Shown piece by piece: positions 8,323 through 15,949 of a DNA stretch of 37,305 nt (position 1 is its first letter; each line of letters starts with the position of its first letter). The stretch is taken from the NCBI GenBank assembly GCA_026393855.1, contig JAPKZJ010000061.1, positions 1 to 37,305 on the forward strand, written 5' to 3'. A program made the translations under genes and the position numbers. The notes below the pieces were generated by a model that ran no database searches, was not told the origin of the DNA, and worked only from the letters and a program-made list of their open reading frames with translations. The DNA is from Candidatus Aminicenantes bacterium (lineage in GTDB: Bacteria > Acidobacteriota > Aminicenantia > Aminicenantales > UBA4085).

Positions 8323-9653
8323 CGATCCAGCTCCCCGCCGATCATATTCATTGATCCGAAGGTCGGGATGATGTCGGCGAGCAGGCGGCCGCGGATCAAC
8401 TCTTCCAGGGCCGAAACAATGTGGAGGCAAGGCGCCCGCAGGTGAAGCCGGTAGGGACGATCCCCGCCGTCGGAGACGATATAATAGCCGAGCTCGCCGT
8501 TGCCGCCCTCGACCGAGGCGTAGACCTCGCCCTTGGGCGGGCGCAGGCCGTGCCCCGTCATGAAATACTGAAAGTGGCCGATCAGGCCGGCCATGGACGC
8601 GTAAGCGTCCTCCTTGGCCGGAGGGACGACGCCGGGAGCGCAGGCATAAAGACTCTCGAGCCGCTCCTTCTCGGATCCTTCGAGGTTCGGCGAGAGGATG
8701 ATCCGGCCTTCGGGCTTTCGCCTCCTCGCCTCCCGGATGGCTTCGGCCGGCACCATGGCCCGCCCGTCCGCGGGGACGGCCGGGCCGGGATGCCTCTCCA
8801 GCCAGTCGCCGCACTGTTCGATCAGCCGCAGGCTCTGCTCCATTTCCAGCATGCGGACTTTGTAGCGGTCGAAGTTGTCCCCCCTCTCCCCCACCGGCAC
8901 ATCGAAGGCCAGGCGGTCGTAGACGAGGTAGGGCCGGGCCTTGCGGACGTCGTAGGCGAGGCCCGTCGAGCGGAGACAAGGACCCGTCCAGCCGTAGGCT
9001 AGGGCGTTTTCCCGGCTCATCACGCCCACGTCCCGGGTCCGGGCCAGGAAGATCGGGTTGCGGTCGAGCAGGCCGCGGACGTCCTTAAGGACCTTGCGGG
9101 TTTCCTTGACCGCCGTCCGGGTATCGGCCGCGAATCCGTCGGCCAGTTCGGCCCGGACGCCGCCGATCCGGATATAGGAGGTGGTCATGCGAGCGCCGGT
9201 CGTCCGCTCGATCACGTCCCAGAGAAACTCGCGGGCCTTCATCATGTAAAGGAAGACGGTGAAGGCGCCGCTTTCCATGGCCATCGCGGCCAGACAGGTC
9301 AGGTGGTCGGAGACGCGCGACAGTTCGCTCATCAAGACGCGGATATAGCGGGCCCGCTCGGGAATCTCCAGCCCAAGGAGCTTCTCCACGGCCAGGACAT
9401 AGCCGAGGTTGTTGATCAGGGGAGAGACATAGTTCAGGCGGTCGGTATAGATGAGCAGGTTGAAGAAGGTTTTGCTCTCGCAGGTCTTCTCGAAGCCGCG
9501 ATGCAGGAAGCCGATCTCGACCTCGGAGGCCAGAATCCTCTCGCCGTCCAGCTCGAGCATGATCCGGATCGTGCCGTGCATGGCCGGATGGGAGGGCCCC
9601 ATGTTGAGCAGGAGGCTCTCCGGCCCGGCCTGGCGCTCGAGGCGCGTGGTCAT
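8319..9653 (-). CDS. nuoD: NADH-quinone oxidoreductase subunit D
   Basis: The 49-kDa-type core subunit that, with NuoB, forms the quinone-reduction site. It is 444 residues from the ATG at 9653. NMGPSHPAMHG near the N-terminus holds the conserved quinone-site histidines, and EIGFLHRGFEK, YTDRLNYVSP and the C-terminal FGSMNMIGGELDR are family signatures. The start overlaps the nuoC stop by four bases. NuoC and NuoD are separate genes here, not fused as in E. coli. Confidence 0.96.
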   Translation of the reverse strand: MTTRLERQAGPESLLLNMGPSHPAMHGTIRIMLELDGERILASEVEIGFLHRGFEKTCESKTFFNLLIYTDRLNYVSPLINNLGYVLAVEKLLGLEIPERARYIRVLMSELSRVSDHLTCLAAMAMESGAFTVFLYMMKAREFLWDVIERTTGARMTTSYIRIGGVRAELADGFAADTRTAVKETRKVLKDVRGLLDRNPIFLARTRDVGVMSRENALAYGWTGPCLRSTGLAYDVRKARPYLVYDRLAFDVPVGERGDNFDRYKVRMLEMEQSLRLIEQCGDWLERHPGPAVPADGRAMVPAEAIREARRRKPEGRIILSPNLEGSEKERLESLYACAPGVVPPAKEDAYASMAGLIGHFQYFMTGHGLRPPKGEVYASVEGGNGELGYYIVSDGGDRPYRLHLRAPCLHIVSALEELIRGRLLADIIPTFGSMNMIGGELDR

Positions 9654-10144
9654 GAGCCGGGCCCGTCCTGGCGGGGCGGAATCCGCGGCTGCCTCCGCCG
9701 CAGGGGGTAATCTTTTCGCAGCGGGTGGCCTTCGAAGCCGTCGTAGAGCAACAGCCGGCTGAGATTCGGATGGTCCGCAAAGCAGATCCCGAACAGATCG
9801 AAGACCTCGCGCTCCAGCCAGTCGGCGTTCTTCCACAGCCCGGTCAGGGAGGCGATCTCCGGATTCACGGCCGGCAGGCGAGCCTTGATCCGCACCCGGG
9901 CGTAAGTCTCCAAGCTTAAAAAATGGTAAACCATCTCGAACCGCCCGGACTCGTCCGGGCGGTCGACGCAGGTCAGGTCGAGGAGCATCGCCATCCGCGG
10001 CGGTCCGTCGCGCAGGAAGGCGGCCACGGCCGGAAGGTCTTCGGGACGGATCACGGCGACAGCGTCGCCCAGCGACAGCCCCGCCTCCAGGATCGCGCCC
10101 GGGCAGGCGTCCCGCAGCGCGTCTAGGGTTTTTTCTTCTTCCAT
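9650..10144 (-). CDS. nuoC: NADH-quinone oxidoreductase subunit C
   Basis: The 30-kDa subunit of complex I, needed to hold NuoB and NuoD together; it has no cofactor. It is 164 residues from the ATG at 10144. A TTG two codons upstream (10150) is possible; neither has a strong ribosome binding site. [20 protein letters not shown] and [18 protein letters not shown] are the conserved family motifs. It overlaps the end of nuoB by about 22 bases, consistent with translational coupling. Confidence 0.95.
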   Translation of the reverse strand: MEEEKTLDALRDACPGAILEAGLSLGDAVAVIRPEDLPAVAAFLRDGPPRMAMLLDLTCVDRPDESGRFEMVYHFLSLETYARVRIKARLPAVNPEIASLTGLWKNADWLEREVFDLFGICFADHPNLSRLLLYDGFEGHPLRKDYPLRRRQPRIPPRQDGPGS

Positions 10145-10599
10145 CGCCAATCCGGTTCCAAGTGTTGGATCTTGTCTTGCAGCTTGAGGAGGGCGTCCAG
10201 GACCATTTCCGGCCGCGGCGGACAGCCGGGGATGTAGATATCCACGGGGATGATCCGGTCGATGCCTTGGACGACGGCGTAATTGTCATAGATGCCGCCG
10301 CTCGCGGCGCAGGCGCCGAAGGCGATGACCCACTTGGGCTCGGTCATCTGATCGTAAACGGTCTTGAGGACAGGGGCTAATTTCTGCGAAATCGTGCCGA
10401 CGACCAGCAACAGGTCGGATTGGCGGGGCGAGAAACGCGTCCAACCGGCGCCGAACCGGTCGATGTCGAAGTGGGAGCAGGCGGCGGACATGTACTCCAT
10501 GCCGCAGCAGGCGGTGACAAAGGGATAGTGAAAGAGGCTGTACTTGCGGCCCCAGCCCAGCATGGCGTTGAAGCTGGTCGTGATGAAGTTCCCGGACAT
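10123..10599 (-). CDS. nuoB: NADH-quinone oxidoreductase subunit B
   Basis: Carries the terminal [4Fe-4S] cluster N2 that reduces quinone. It is 158 residues. The unusual tandem-cysteine ligation is present: C31-C32 (TACCGME), C97 (GACAASGG) and C126 (PGCPPRP). The lysine-rich C-terminus overlaps nuoC. It starts four bases after the nuoA stop. Confidence 0.97.
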   Translation of the reverse strand: MSGNFITTSFNAMLGWGRKYSLFHYPFVTACCGMEYMSAACSHFDIDRFGAGWTRFSPRQSDLLLVVGTISQKLAPVLKTVYDQMTEPKWVIAFGACAASGGIYDNYAVVQGIDRIIPVDIYIPGCPPRPEMVLDALLKLQDKIQHLEPDWRWKKKKP

Positions 10600-10603
10600 C
10601 GGA

Positions 10604-10948
10604 TCAGTCCCAAGTGAAGGCGCCCTTGGCCCAGGCGTAGGCCAGGCCGGCCGCCAAAATCGCGGTGTAGACGCTCATGGCCGCCAGGGCCGGGCCCTTG
10701 ATCGAGCGCAGGACAAGAGCCCACGGGAAATAAAAGGCCGCTTCGACGTCGAGCAGGAGAAAGAGGAAGGCGACCAGGCTGAACTTGATGGGGAAAGGGC
10801 GGATCCCCTTCTGGAGCTCGGGGCTGCCGCACTCGAACGGCATCTCCTTGGCCGGGTTCGTCCGGCGCGGTCCAAGTACGGCGTTAAGAGAAAGGAGAAT
10901 GAGGCCGAGCAGACCAAACAGCGCGAAGACGACGACGAGGGCATTCAT
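10604..10948 (-). CDS. nuoA: NADH-quinone oxidoreductase subunit A
   Basis: Small membrane subunit (ND3 homologue). It is 114 residues with three hydrophobic helices (about 3-25, 57-75 and 85-107). The cytoplasmic loop [16 protein letters not shown] holds the conserved cysteine that responds to the active/deactive transition in the ND3 family. It is the first gene of the nuo operon, 54 bases after lpdA, with a promoter in that gap. Confidence 0.96.
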   Translation of the reverse strand: MNALVVVFALFGLLGLILLSLNAVLGPRRTNPAKEMPFECGSPELQKGIRPFPIKFSLVAFLFLLLDVEAAFYFPWALVLRSIKGPALAAMSVYTAILAAGLAYAWAKGAFTWD

Positions 10949-10969
10949 GATTTTTCTGCGGTCGGAGGA

Positions 10970-10998
10970 ATTTTATCGGAAAGGTAAGATTTTCGCAA
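10970..10998 (-). promoter_or_regulatory. Probable promoter of the nuo operon
   Basis: On the minus strand TTGCGA (10993-10998) and TAAAAT (10970-10975) are 17 bases apart, upstream of nuoA. Transcription would start about 15 bases before the nuoA ATG. Readthrough from lpdA is also possible because no terminator hairpin separates the genes. Confidence 0.6.
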
Positions 10999-11002
10999 TG
11001 TC

Positions 11003-12406
11003 TCAATTGACGGCGTGGATGGCGACTCCTCCGACCTTGAGGGCGGCCTCCATGACCGCCTCGGACAGGGTCGGGTGGATATGGATGGAGCCGGCCACCT
11101 CGGCCGCGGTCAGCCCGCGAGTCATGGCCAGGGTCAGCTCCGCCAGCAGGTCGCTGGCGCAGGGACCCAGGATATGGGCGCCGAGGATCCGGTCGTCGGG
11201 CCCAGCCACGATCTTGACCTGCCCTTCGGCGCAGTCCATGGTCAGGGCCCGCCCGTTGGCCTGGAAAGAGAAGACTCCGATACGAACGTGGTCGGTCCGG
11301 GATCGGGCCTCCTCCTCCGTCAGTCCGACCGAGGCGAATTCGGGATCGGTGAAGACGGCCATCGGCAGCGCGTCATAGCGGACCGTCTCGCGGCCGCCGG
11401 CGGCGTTGGCGGCTGCCGCCAGCCCTTCGTGCGAGGCCTTATGGGCCAAGAGCTTGCCGCCGATGAGGTCCCCGATGGCGAAGACGCCCGGCACGATGGT
11501 GCGAAGGGTCTCGTCGGTCTCCAGGTATCCCTGGCGGCTGAGCGGAAGGAACGGCGCCCCGGTGAACAAGGATTCGGAATTGGGCTTGCGGCCCGCCGCC
11601 AGCAGGACCCGCTCGGCTTGGAACTCGAACGGGGTCTGATTCTTGAGGCAGGTTCCGGCCAGAATAGAGCGGCCGTCAGCCCGCCGGTGGGATTCGATTC
11701 GCATTTGGGTGAGGACTTTGACCCCCTGTCGCTTGAGGAGCAGCTCCAGACGGCCGGCCAGCTCGCGGTCGCTTCCCGGCAGGATCTGGGGCAGAATCTC
11801 CAACACCGTGACTTCGGTGCCCAGACGGGCGTAGATCGTGCCCATCTCCAGGCCGATCGCCCCGGCCCCGACGACGAGCAGCGACTTGGGGGGCGCTTCG
11901 AAGGCCAGCGCTTCCGTACTGGTGACGACGTCGGTTCCGTCCGCGGCCAGGAAAGGCAGGTTCGCGGCCCGGCTTCCGGAGGCCAGGATGATCGAACCGG
12001 CTTCATATTTTTTCTCCCCTTCACCGGTCCGGGCCAGAACGGTCCGCTCATCCGCAAGGATCGCCTCCCCCGCCACCACCTCGATGCCGCCGTGCTGCAG
12101 CAGGAATTCCACGCCCCGGACGAGACGGTCGACGACTTTGCGCTTCTCCTCCTGGACCTTGATCCAGTTGCAGCCGATCTGGGCGAGGGGTCCGGTCAGG
12201 GTCTTGCTGCGGCGGACCTCCTGAAAAACCTTGGTCTGATGGAGCAGATGCTTGGTCGGGATGCAGCCCCAGTTCATGCAGGTCCCGCCGACGCGATCGC
12301 GCTCGAAAAGGACGACGCTCCGGCCGAGCTGGGCGGCCCGGATGGCGGCGACATAGCCGCCGGGCCCGCCGCCGATGATGGCGATGTCTTTCTTGAGCGT
12401 TTCCAT
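11003..12406 (-). CDS. lpdA: Dihydrolipoyl dehydrogenase
   Basis: FAD enzyme (E3) that reoxidises dihydrolipoamide in 2-oxoacid dehydrogenase or glycine-cleavage complexes, making NADH. It is 467 residues, normal for the family. The FAD site is IIGGGPGGYVA (10-20), the redox disulfide is C43/C48 in GGTCMNWGCIPTK, and the NAD site is VVGAGAIGLE in the middle. The catalytic base pair is H444 with E449 (HIHPTLSE). The start has GGAGAT just upstream. No E1/E2 genes or lipoyl-domain proteins are in the window, so the partner complex is unknown. Placement before nuoA links an NADH producer to the NADH oxidiser. Confidence 0.95.
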   Translation of the reverse strand: METLKKDIAIIGGGPGGYVAAIRAAQLGRSVVLFERDRVGGTCMNWGCIPTKHLLHQTKVFQEVRRSKTLTGPLAQIGCNWIKVQEEKRKVVDRLVRGVEFLLQHGGIEVVAGEAILADERTVLARTGEGEKKYEAGSIILASGSRAANLPFLAADGTDVVTSTEALAFEAPPKSLLVVGAGAIGLEMGTIYARLGTEVTVLEILPQILPGSDRELAGRLELLLKRQGVKVLTQMRIESHRRADGRSILAGTCLKNQTPFEFQAERVLLAAGRKPNSESLFTGAPFLPLSRQGYLETDETLRTIVPGVFAIGDLIGGKLLAHKASHEGLAAAANAAGGRETVRYDALPMAVFTDPEFASVGLTEEEARSRTDHVRIGVFSFQANGRALTMDCAEGQVKIVAGPDDRILGAHILGPCASDLLAELTLAMTRGLTAAEVAGSIHIHPTLSEAVMEAALKVGGVAIHAVN

Positions 12407-12420
12407 ATGGATCTCCTCGT

Positions 12421-12437
12421 CCCGGCTTGAGGCCGGG
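12421..12437 (-). other. Leader hairpin before lpdA
   Basis: CCCGGC and GCCGGG flank a five-base loop, forming a compact stem directly upstream of the GAGGAGAT ribosome binding site of lpdA. It lies between the predicted transcription start and the start codon, so it could affect translation. No further aptamer-like structure is visible. Confidence 0.45.
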
Positions 12438-12457
12438 GTTTCGACTTGAGGATTCTT

Positions 12458-12486
12458 ACCATAGCCGAGTCGCCTTTCCTTTTCAA
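12458..12486 (-). promoter_or_regulatory. Probable promoter of lpdA
   Basis: On the minus strand TTGAAA (12481-12486) and TATGGT (12458-12463) are 17 bases apart. The predicted transcript leader is about 45 bases and contains the small CCCGGC hairpin and the ribosome binding site. Confidence 0.6.
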
Positions 12487-12588
12487 GCCGGACTCCCCCT
12501 CATGGTAGCCTATGCCGTTTGACTTGCATCTTCTCGTTCAGAAAAACGCAATCTTAAAACCAGGGCGAGGGACGTAGGGGGGATTCCA

Positions 12589-12624
12589 TTGGAGAGGGAA
12601 CCTTTAGCGGGTTCCCCGCTCCAA
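12589..12624. repeat. Hairpin 1a of the tandem unit
   Basis: TTGGAG and CTCCAA form the base, and GGGAACC with GGTTCCC the upper stem around a TTTAGC-type loop. An identical copy lies 189 bases on, at 12778-12813. Confidence 0.8.
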
Positions 12625-12630
12625 CTGACT

Positions 12631-12677
12631 CCCTTGGCGGGGGAACCTTTGACAGGTTCCCCCTCCAACGCCAAGGG
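12631..12677. repeat. Hairpin 1b of the tandem unit
   Basis: GGGGGAACCT and AGGTTCCCCC form a perfect 10-bp stem around TTGAC. In this copy TTGGCG can pair with the outer CGCCAA, leaving CTCCAA unpaired. There is no run of T after it on either strand, so it is not a simple terminator. Confidence 0.8.
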
Positions 12678-12819
12678 CTGCCTCCCTCTCAAGGATGCCT
12701 TTATCGTTTGACTTGTATTTTATCGTTCAGAAAATCGCAATCTTAAAACCAGGGCGAGGAGCGTAGGGGGGATTCCATTGGAGAGGGAACCTTTAGCGGG
12801 TTCCCCGCTCCAACTGACT

Positions 12820-12866
12820 CCCTTGGAGGGGGAACCTTTGCCAGGTTCCCCCTCCAACGCCAAGGG
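12820..12866. repeat. Hairpin 2b of the tandem unit
   Basis: The second-copy counterpart of hairpin 1b. Here TTGGAG replaces TTGGCG, so the stem extends without a break to 15 perfect base pairs (ending at CTCCAA), and the outer CGCCAA is left out. Confidence 0.8.
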
Positions 12867-12952
12867 CTGCCTCCCCCTCAAGGATGCCTTTATCGTTTGA
12901 CTTGTTTTTATCGTTCAGAAAATCGCAGTCTTTAAAACCAGGGCGAGGGGCG

Positions 12953-13093
12953 TAGGGGGCAAAACCCATCGGCGAGGGAGCGGGCACGGTCCTGTCCTCA
13001 TCGGGCGAACGCTAAGCCCGATGAGGATAGGGAGCGACCGAGCCGGCCGGAGCGAACGCCCTCGCTGGGGGCGTGAGCGTGTTTTGCCCCCTA
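12953..13093. repeat. 141-bp nested inverted repeat
   Basis: Outer arms TAGGGGGCAAAAC (12953-12965) and its exact complement GTTTTGCCCCCTA (13081-13093). Intermediate arms GCGAGGG (12972-12978) and CCCTCGC (13059-13065). Inner arms CCTCATCGGGC (12996-13006) and GCCCGATGAGG (13016-13026) around a 9-base loop. It ends 15 bases before the -35 box of the barrel gene. Confidence 0.85.
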
Positions 13094-13108
13094 TGCCCGG
13101 AGCCCTTC

Positions 13109-13137
13109 TTGACAGGTGAGGTCGACAATTGGACAAT
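13109..13137 (+). promoter_or_regulatory. Promoter of the outer-membrane barrel gene
   Basis: A consensus TTGACA (13109-13114) and GACAAT (13132-13137) are 17 bases apart, about 28 bases before the proposed start codon. It lies just downstream of the nested inverted repeat. Confidence 0.7.
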
Positions 13138-13165
13138 ATGGCGAATTTTTCCTCCGGAGAGAATT

Positions 13166-15934
13166 CTGAAGACACTTCGCCGCTCCTCTCGTCGCTTGTT
13201 CCTGCTCTCTTGTTTTGCGGCCATCCTTTTTCTGGCGCCTTCGCCCGCTTCCGCAGCCTCAGGAAAGATCTGGGGTCGCGTCCTGGACGCCCGAAACCGT
13301 CCTCTCCCGAAGGCTTTCGTTTCGTTGTTGCCGGGCACCGGCGGTTCGGGATCGGAGACGATATCCGACAAAAACGGCTATTTCGGCTTCATGTCGATCG
13401 CCCCCGGGCTCTATTCGGCCAGGGCCTGGAAAGATGGCGCCGGGGCGGCCGAGAAGCGCGGACTGATGGTCACGGACGCGTCGGACATCGATATCGAATT
13501 CGTCCTGGCGCCAGATGCCAGGGGAGCTTTGGAGAGCGCCGCCGCCAAAGCCGTCGATTTCTCGGCCGTCGGCGCCCAAACGACGATCACCGCCGATCAG
13601 ATCGACCTCCTTCCCTCCGGGAACTCGCTTGGATCCCTCCTGGAGAACCAGGACCTCTCGGCCACCACGAACCGGATCGATGTAGGCGGACTCTGGGCGA
13701 CGATGCCGTTCGTCTATGGTGCCCGGGGCGGCGTCTCCTGGACGCAAAACGTCGTCCTCCTCAACGGCATGGATGTCAGCGATCCCTATGAAGGCGGCCG
13801 GGCCCTCTGGCTTCCCGACGTCTTCAGCCTGGCTTCGATCGGACACGACAACGCCATCCTGCCCGTTCAGGCGACGACGCCGGGCGGTCAGCTGTCTCTG
13901 ACGCCGCGCGCGGGAACCGCCGAATTCCATGCCGCTTTCCGCGCCTTCTACACCGACAAATCGCTGAGCGCCGACAACATCACCCCCGCCCTTCAAAGCG
14001 AAAACCTGTTCGAAACCAACACCTTCAGCCGGGCCAGCGAATACGATTTCCAGCTTTCGGGGCCTCTCTCAAGCCGCGGGGCGACCTTCTTCACGGCCTG
14101 GTCGGAGCGCTCCATCGGACGCAACGCGGCCGGATTTTCGCCCGAGGACCGGTCGTCCCTGCTGTCGGGATTGTTCACTGCGGCCATCCCGGCGGCCGGC
14201 AACGTCCTCAAGTTTGTCTGGGTCGGGCAATCCGCCGCCTATGATTCCTACGGCTCGGATCGGGATGTGGCCTGGGAAGCCACCTCCCGGCGCAAGGTCC
14301 TCTCCGGCATCCTGCAGGCGATCTACGAAACGCGCCCCGAAGGCCTCCACCACAGTCGTTTAGGGCTGAGCTGGGCGGTCTCCAAGACCACCGACGGGCT
14401 TCAGGCCGAAGCCGGCGGACAGCCCTGGCTGGACATTTTCACCCGGGCGGCGGGCCGCGCTCCCGCGTCTCTGCAAGACGGGCTTCGTCAGAAGCTCGTC
14501 CTATCCTACGAGGGGGCATCGCTCTTTCCCGGTCTCGGCGACACCGATCATCGGGTTGAATACGGGGCTCAGATTCGCTCGTCGTCCGCCTCCCTGACCA
14601 CGACCGTCCCCCGGAACACGGTTCTTCGGTATTACGGCCCCCGGGCGGCCGAGGTCGCGGTGTCGTCGGGTCCGTTCGATTCGCGGCTCTCCTCATTGGA
14701 AGCCAACGTCTTCCTTCAGGACGCGATCACCCTCTCCGGGCTGATCACTCTCCGAATCGGCCTCAACGCCTCCGTCCTTTCGGCCGGCAACCGGACCGCG
14801 TCGGTCCACTGGATGTCCGTCTCGCCCCGGGCCGAGCTGACCATCCCGCTCTCCCTTCGCAAGACCTCGACGTTCAAGATCGCCTTGGCCCGTTATGATC
14901 TCCAGCTTCCACTGAACACGCTGCTCTGGGGCGATCCGGGCGCGCCCGGGGCCCTGGTCTATGCCTGGACCGATCCAAACGGAGACGGCCTCTACCAAGA
15001 ATCCGAACGGGGCGCCCTGCTGCGGCGGGAGGGCCCGGCTTATTCCTCCATCGACCCCGACCTCCTTCGCCCGCGCCTCGACGAATTCGCCCTGACCTTC
15101 GTCCAGAATTTCGACAAAGGCTGGCGATTCACTTTAAGCGGCTTCCTGCGGCGGACCAACCGCCTGCTGGAGACGATCAACACAGGTGTCACGGCGGGCG
15201 ACTATAGCTCCCTGACGATCTCCGACTTCGGCGACAACCGGATCCCCGGCGATGCCGACGATTTGACCTTCACCGTGTTCGATCGGCGCACCTCGGCCCT
15301 CGGACAGGATTTCTTCGTCTTGACCAACCCGGATCTGCAGACCCGCACCTCGACCTACCGGGGGCTGGACTTGACCCTGATCAAGGCCTGGGACGAACGC
15401 TTCCTGTTCTACCTCTCGATGACAGCCATGGAGATCGTCGGCACGACCGATCCCGGCAACACCGAGCTCGAGAATGACGACGGCATGATCGGTTCGCTCT
15501 ACGACGACCCCAATGCCGCCATCAACGCCCGCGGCCGGATGCGCTTCGACCGGGCCTACACGATCCGGCTGGGCTTCAGCGCTCCGCTCCCCTTCGGGAC
15601 ACGCATCGGGCTGGTGGCCAAGTACTATGACGGCCAGCCCTTCGCCCGCAAGATCATCGTGGAAGGCTTATCTCAAGGCCTGCTGTACGTGCAGGCCCAC
15701 CCCCGCGGCGTGGCCAGATACGAATTCAACATGACCGTGGACCTGCGGCTGGAGAAGTCCGTGATCGTGGGACGGAACGGCGTCCTGCGCTTCCTCGTCG
15801 ACGCCTTCAACCTCTTTAACCAGAGCCTGGCCACCGAGGAAAACGAATGGACGAGCCCATCCTTCCCGCTGCGCTTCGCCTCGGAGATCCAGTCTCCGCG
15901 GGTGATCCGGGCCGGCATCCAGTTCTCGTTCTAA
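13166..15934 (+). CDS. Outer-membrane TonB-receptor-like barrel with CarboxypepD_reg domain
   Basis: Exported barrel protein, about 922 residues. The start is uncertain: no in-frame ATG exists near the signal peptide, and I chose the CTG at 13166 because GGAGAG lies just upstream; a TTG at 13109 is less likely because it would be inside the -35 box. The signal peptide has LRRSSRR, a hydrophobic core and an ASA cleavage site near residue 30. A carboxypeptidase-regulatory-like fold follows (IWGRVLDARNRPLPKAFVSL ... DKNGYFGFMSIAPGLYSARA, about 33-105). A plug-like region comes next (DQIDLLPSGNSLGSLLE ... VLLNGMDVSDP), then a long barrel ending in FSF as outer-membrane proteins do. DPNGDG near 603 resembles a calcium loop. 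No TonB box is obvious and the substrate is unknown. It resembles Oar-type proteins. Confidence 0.85.
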   Translation: MKTLRRSSRRLFLLSCFAAILFLAPSPASAASGKIWGRVLDARNRPLPKAFVSLLPGTGGSGSETISDKNGYFGFMSIAPGLYSARAWKDGAGAAEKRGLMVTDASDIDIEFVLAPDARGALESAAAKAVDFSAVGAQTTITADQIDLLPSGNSLGSLLENQDLSATTNRIDVGGLWATMPFVYGARGGVSWTQNVVLLNGMDVSDPYEGGRALWLPDVFSLASIGHDNAILPVQATTPGGQLSLTPRAGTAEFHAAFRAFYTDKSLSADNITPALQSENLFETNTFSRASEYDFQLSGPLSSRGATFFTAWSERSIGRNAAGFSPEDRSSLLSGLFTAAIPAAGNVLKFVWVGQSAAYDSYGSDRDVAWEATSRRKVLSGILQAIYETRPEGLHHSRLGLSWAVSKTTDGLQAEAGGQPWLDIFTRAAGRAPASLQDGLRQKLVLSYEGASLFPGLGDTDHRVEYGAQIRSSSASLTTTVPRNTVLRYYGPRAAEVAVSSGPFDSRLSSLEANVFLQDAITLSGLITLRIGLNASVLSAGNRTASVHWMSVSPRAELTIPLSLRKTSTFKIALARYDLQLPLNTLLWGDPGAPGALVYAWTDPNGDGLYQESERGALLRREGPAYSSIDPDLLRPRLDEFALTFVQNFDKGWRFTLSGFLRRTNRLLETINTGVTAGDYSSLTISDFGDNRIPGDADDLTFTVFDRRTSALGQDFFVLTNPDLQTRTSTYRGLDLTLIKAWDERFLFYLSMTAMEIVGTTDPGNTELENDDGMIGSLYDDPNAAINARGRMRFDRAYTIRLGFSAPLPFGTRIGLVAKYYDGQPFARKIIVEGLSQGLLYVQAHPRGVARYEFNMTVDLRLEKSVIVGRNGVLRFLVDAFNLFNQSLATEENEWTSPSFPLRFASEIQSPRVIRAGIQFSF

Positions 15935-15949
15935 TTCTAAGGAGGGCCG

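Larger units (their letters stand above)
12516..12955. repeat. 189-bp tandem repeat, two full units and one partial
   Basis: Units start at 12516, 12705 and 12894, exactly 189 bases apart each time, and are nearly identical. The third breaks off near 12955. Each unit opens with an AT-rich block (CGTTTGACTTG...TTATCGTTCAGAAAA, then TTAAAACCAGGGCGAGG) followed by two GC-rich hairpins. The 22 bases before unit one match the end of a unit, so the array begins inside a fourth copy. Confidence 0.93.
12407..13165. other. Non-coding region rich in structured repeats
   Basis: About 760 bases between the divergent lpdA and outer-membrane barrel genes. In order it holds the lpdA leader and promoter, two and a third copies of a 189-bp unit (12516-12955), a 141-bp nested inverted repeat (12953-13093) and the barrel gene's promoter (13109-13137). 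Short open frames through it are repetitive (GEPAKGS-like) and follow the hairpin arms, so I do not regard them as genes. Confidence 0.8.

Noticed and set aside
8319-10144. Fused nuoCD gene as in E. coli
   Set aside because: nuoC and nuoD have separate starts and stops, overlapping by four bases in different frames.
12510-12692. A 60-residue minus-strand frame with repeated GEPAKGS-like peptides
   Set aside because: The peptide repeats simply translate the hairpin arms of the tandem DNA repeat; no ribosome binding site.
12631-12866. Rho-independent terminators for lpdA or the barrel gene
   Set aside because: The hairpins are strong but no T-tract follows on either strand, and neither flanking gene ends towards them.
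12516-12955. CRISPR array
   Set aside because: There are only two to three units of 189 bp with no short repeats separated by unique spacers, and no cas genes.
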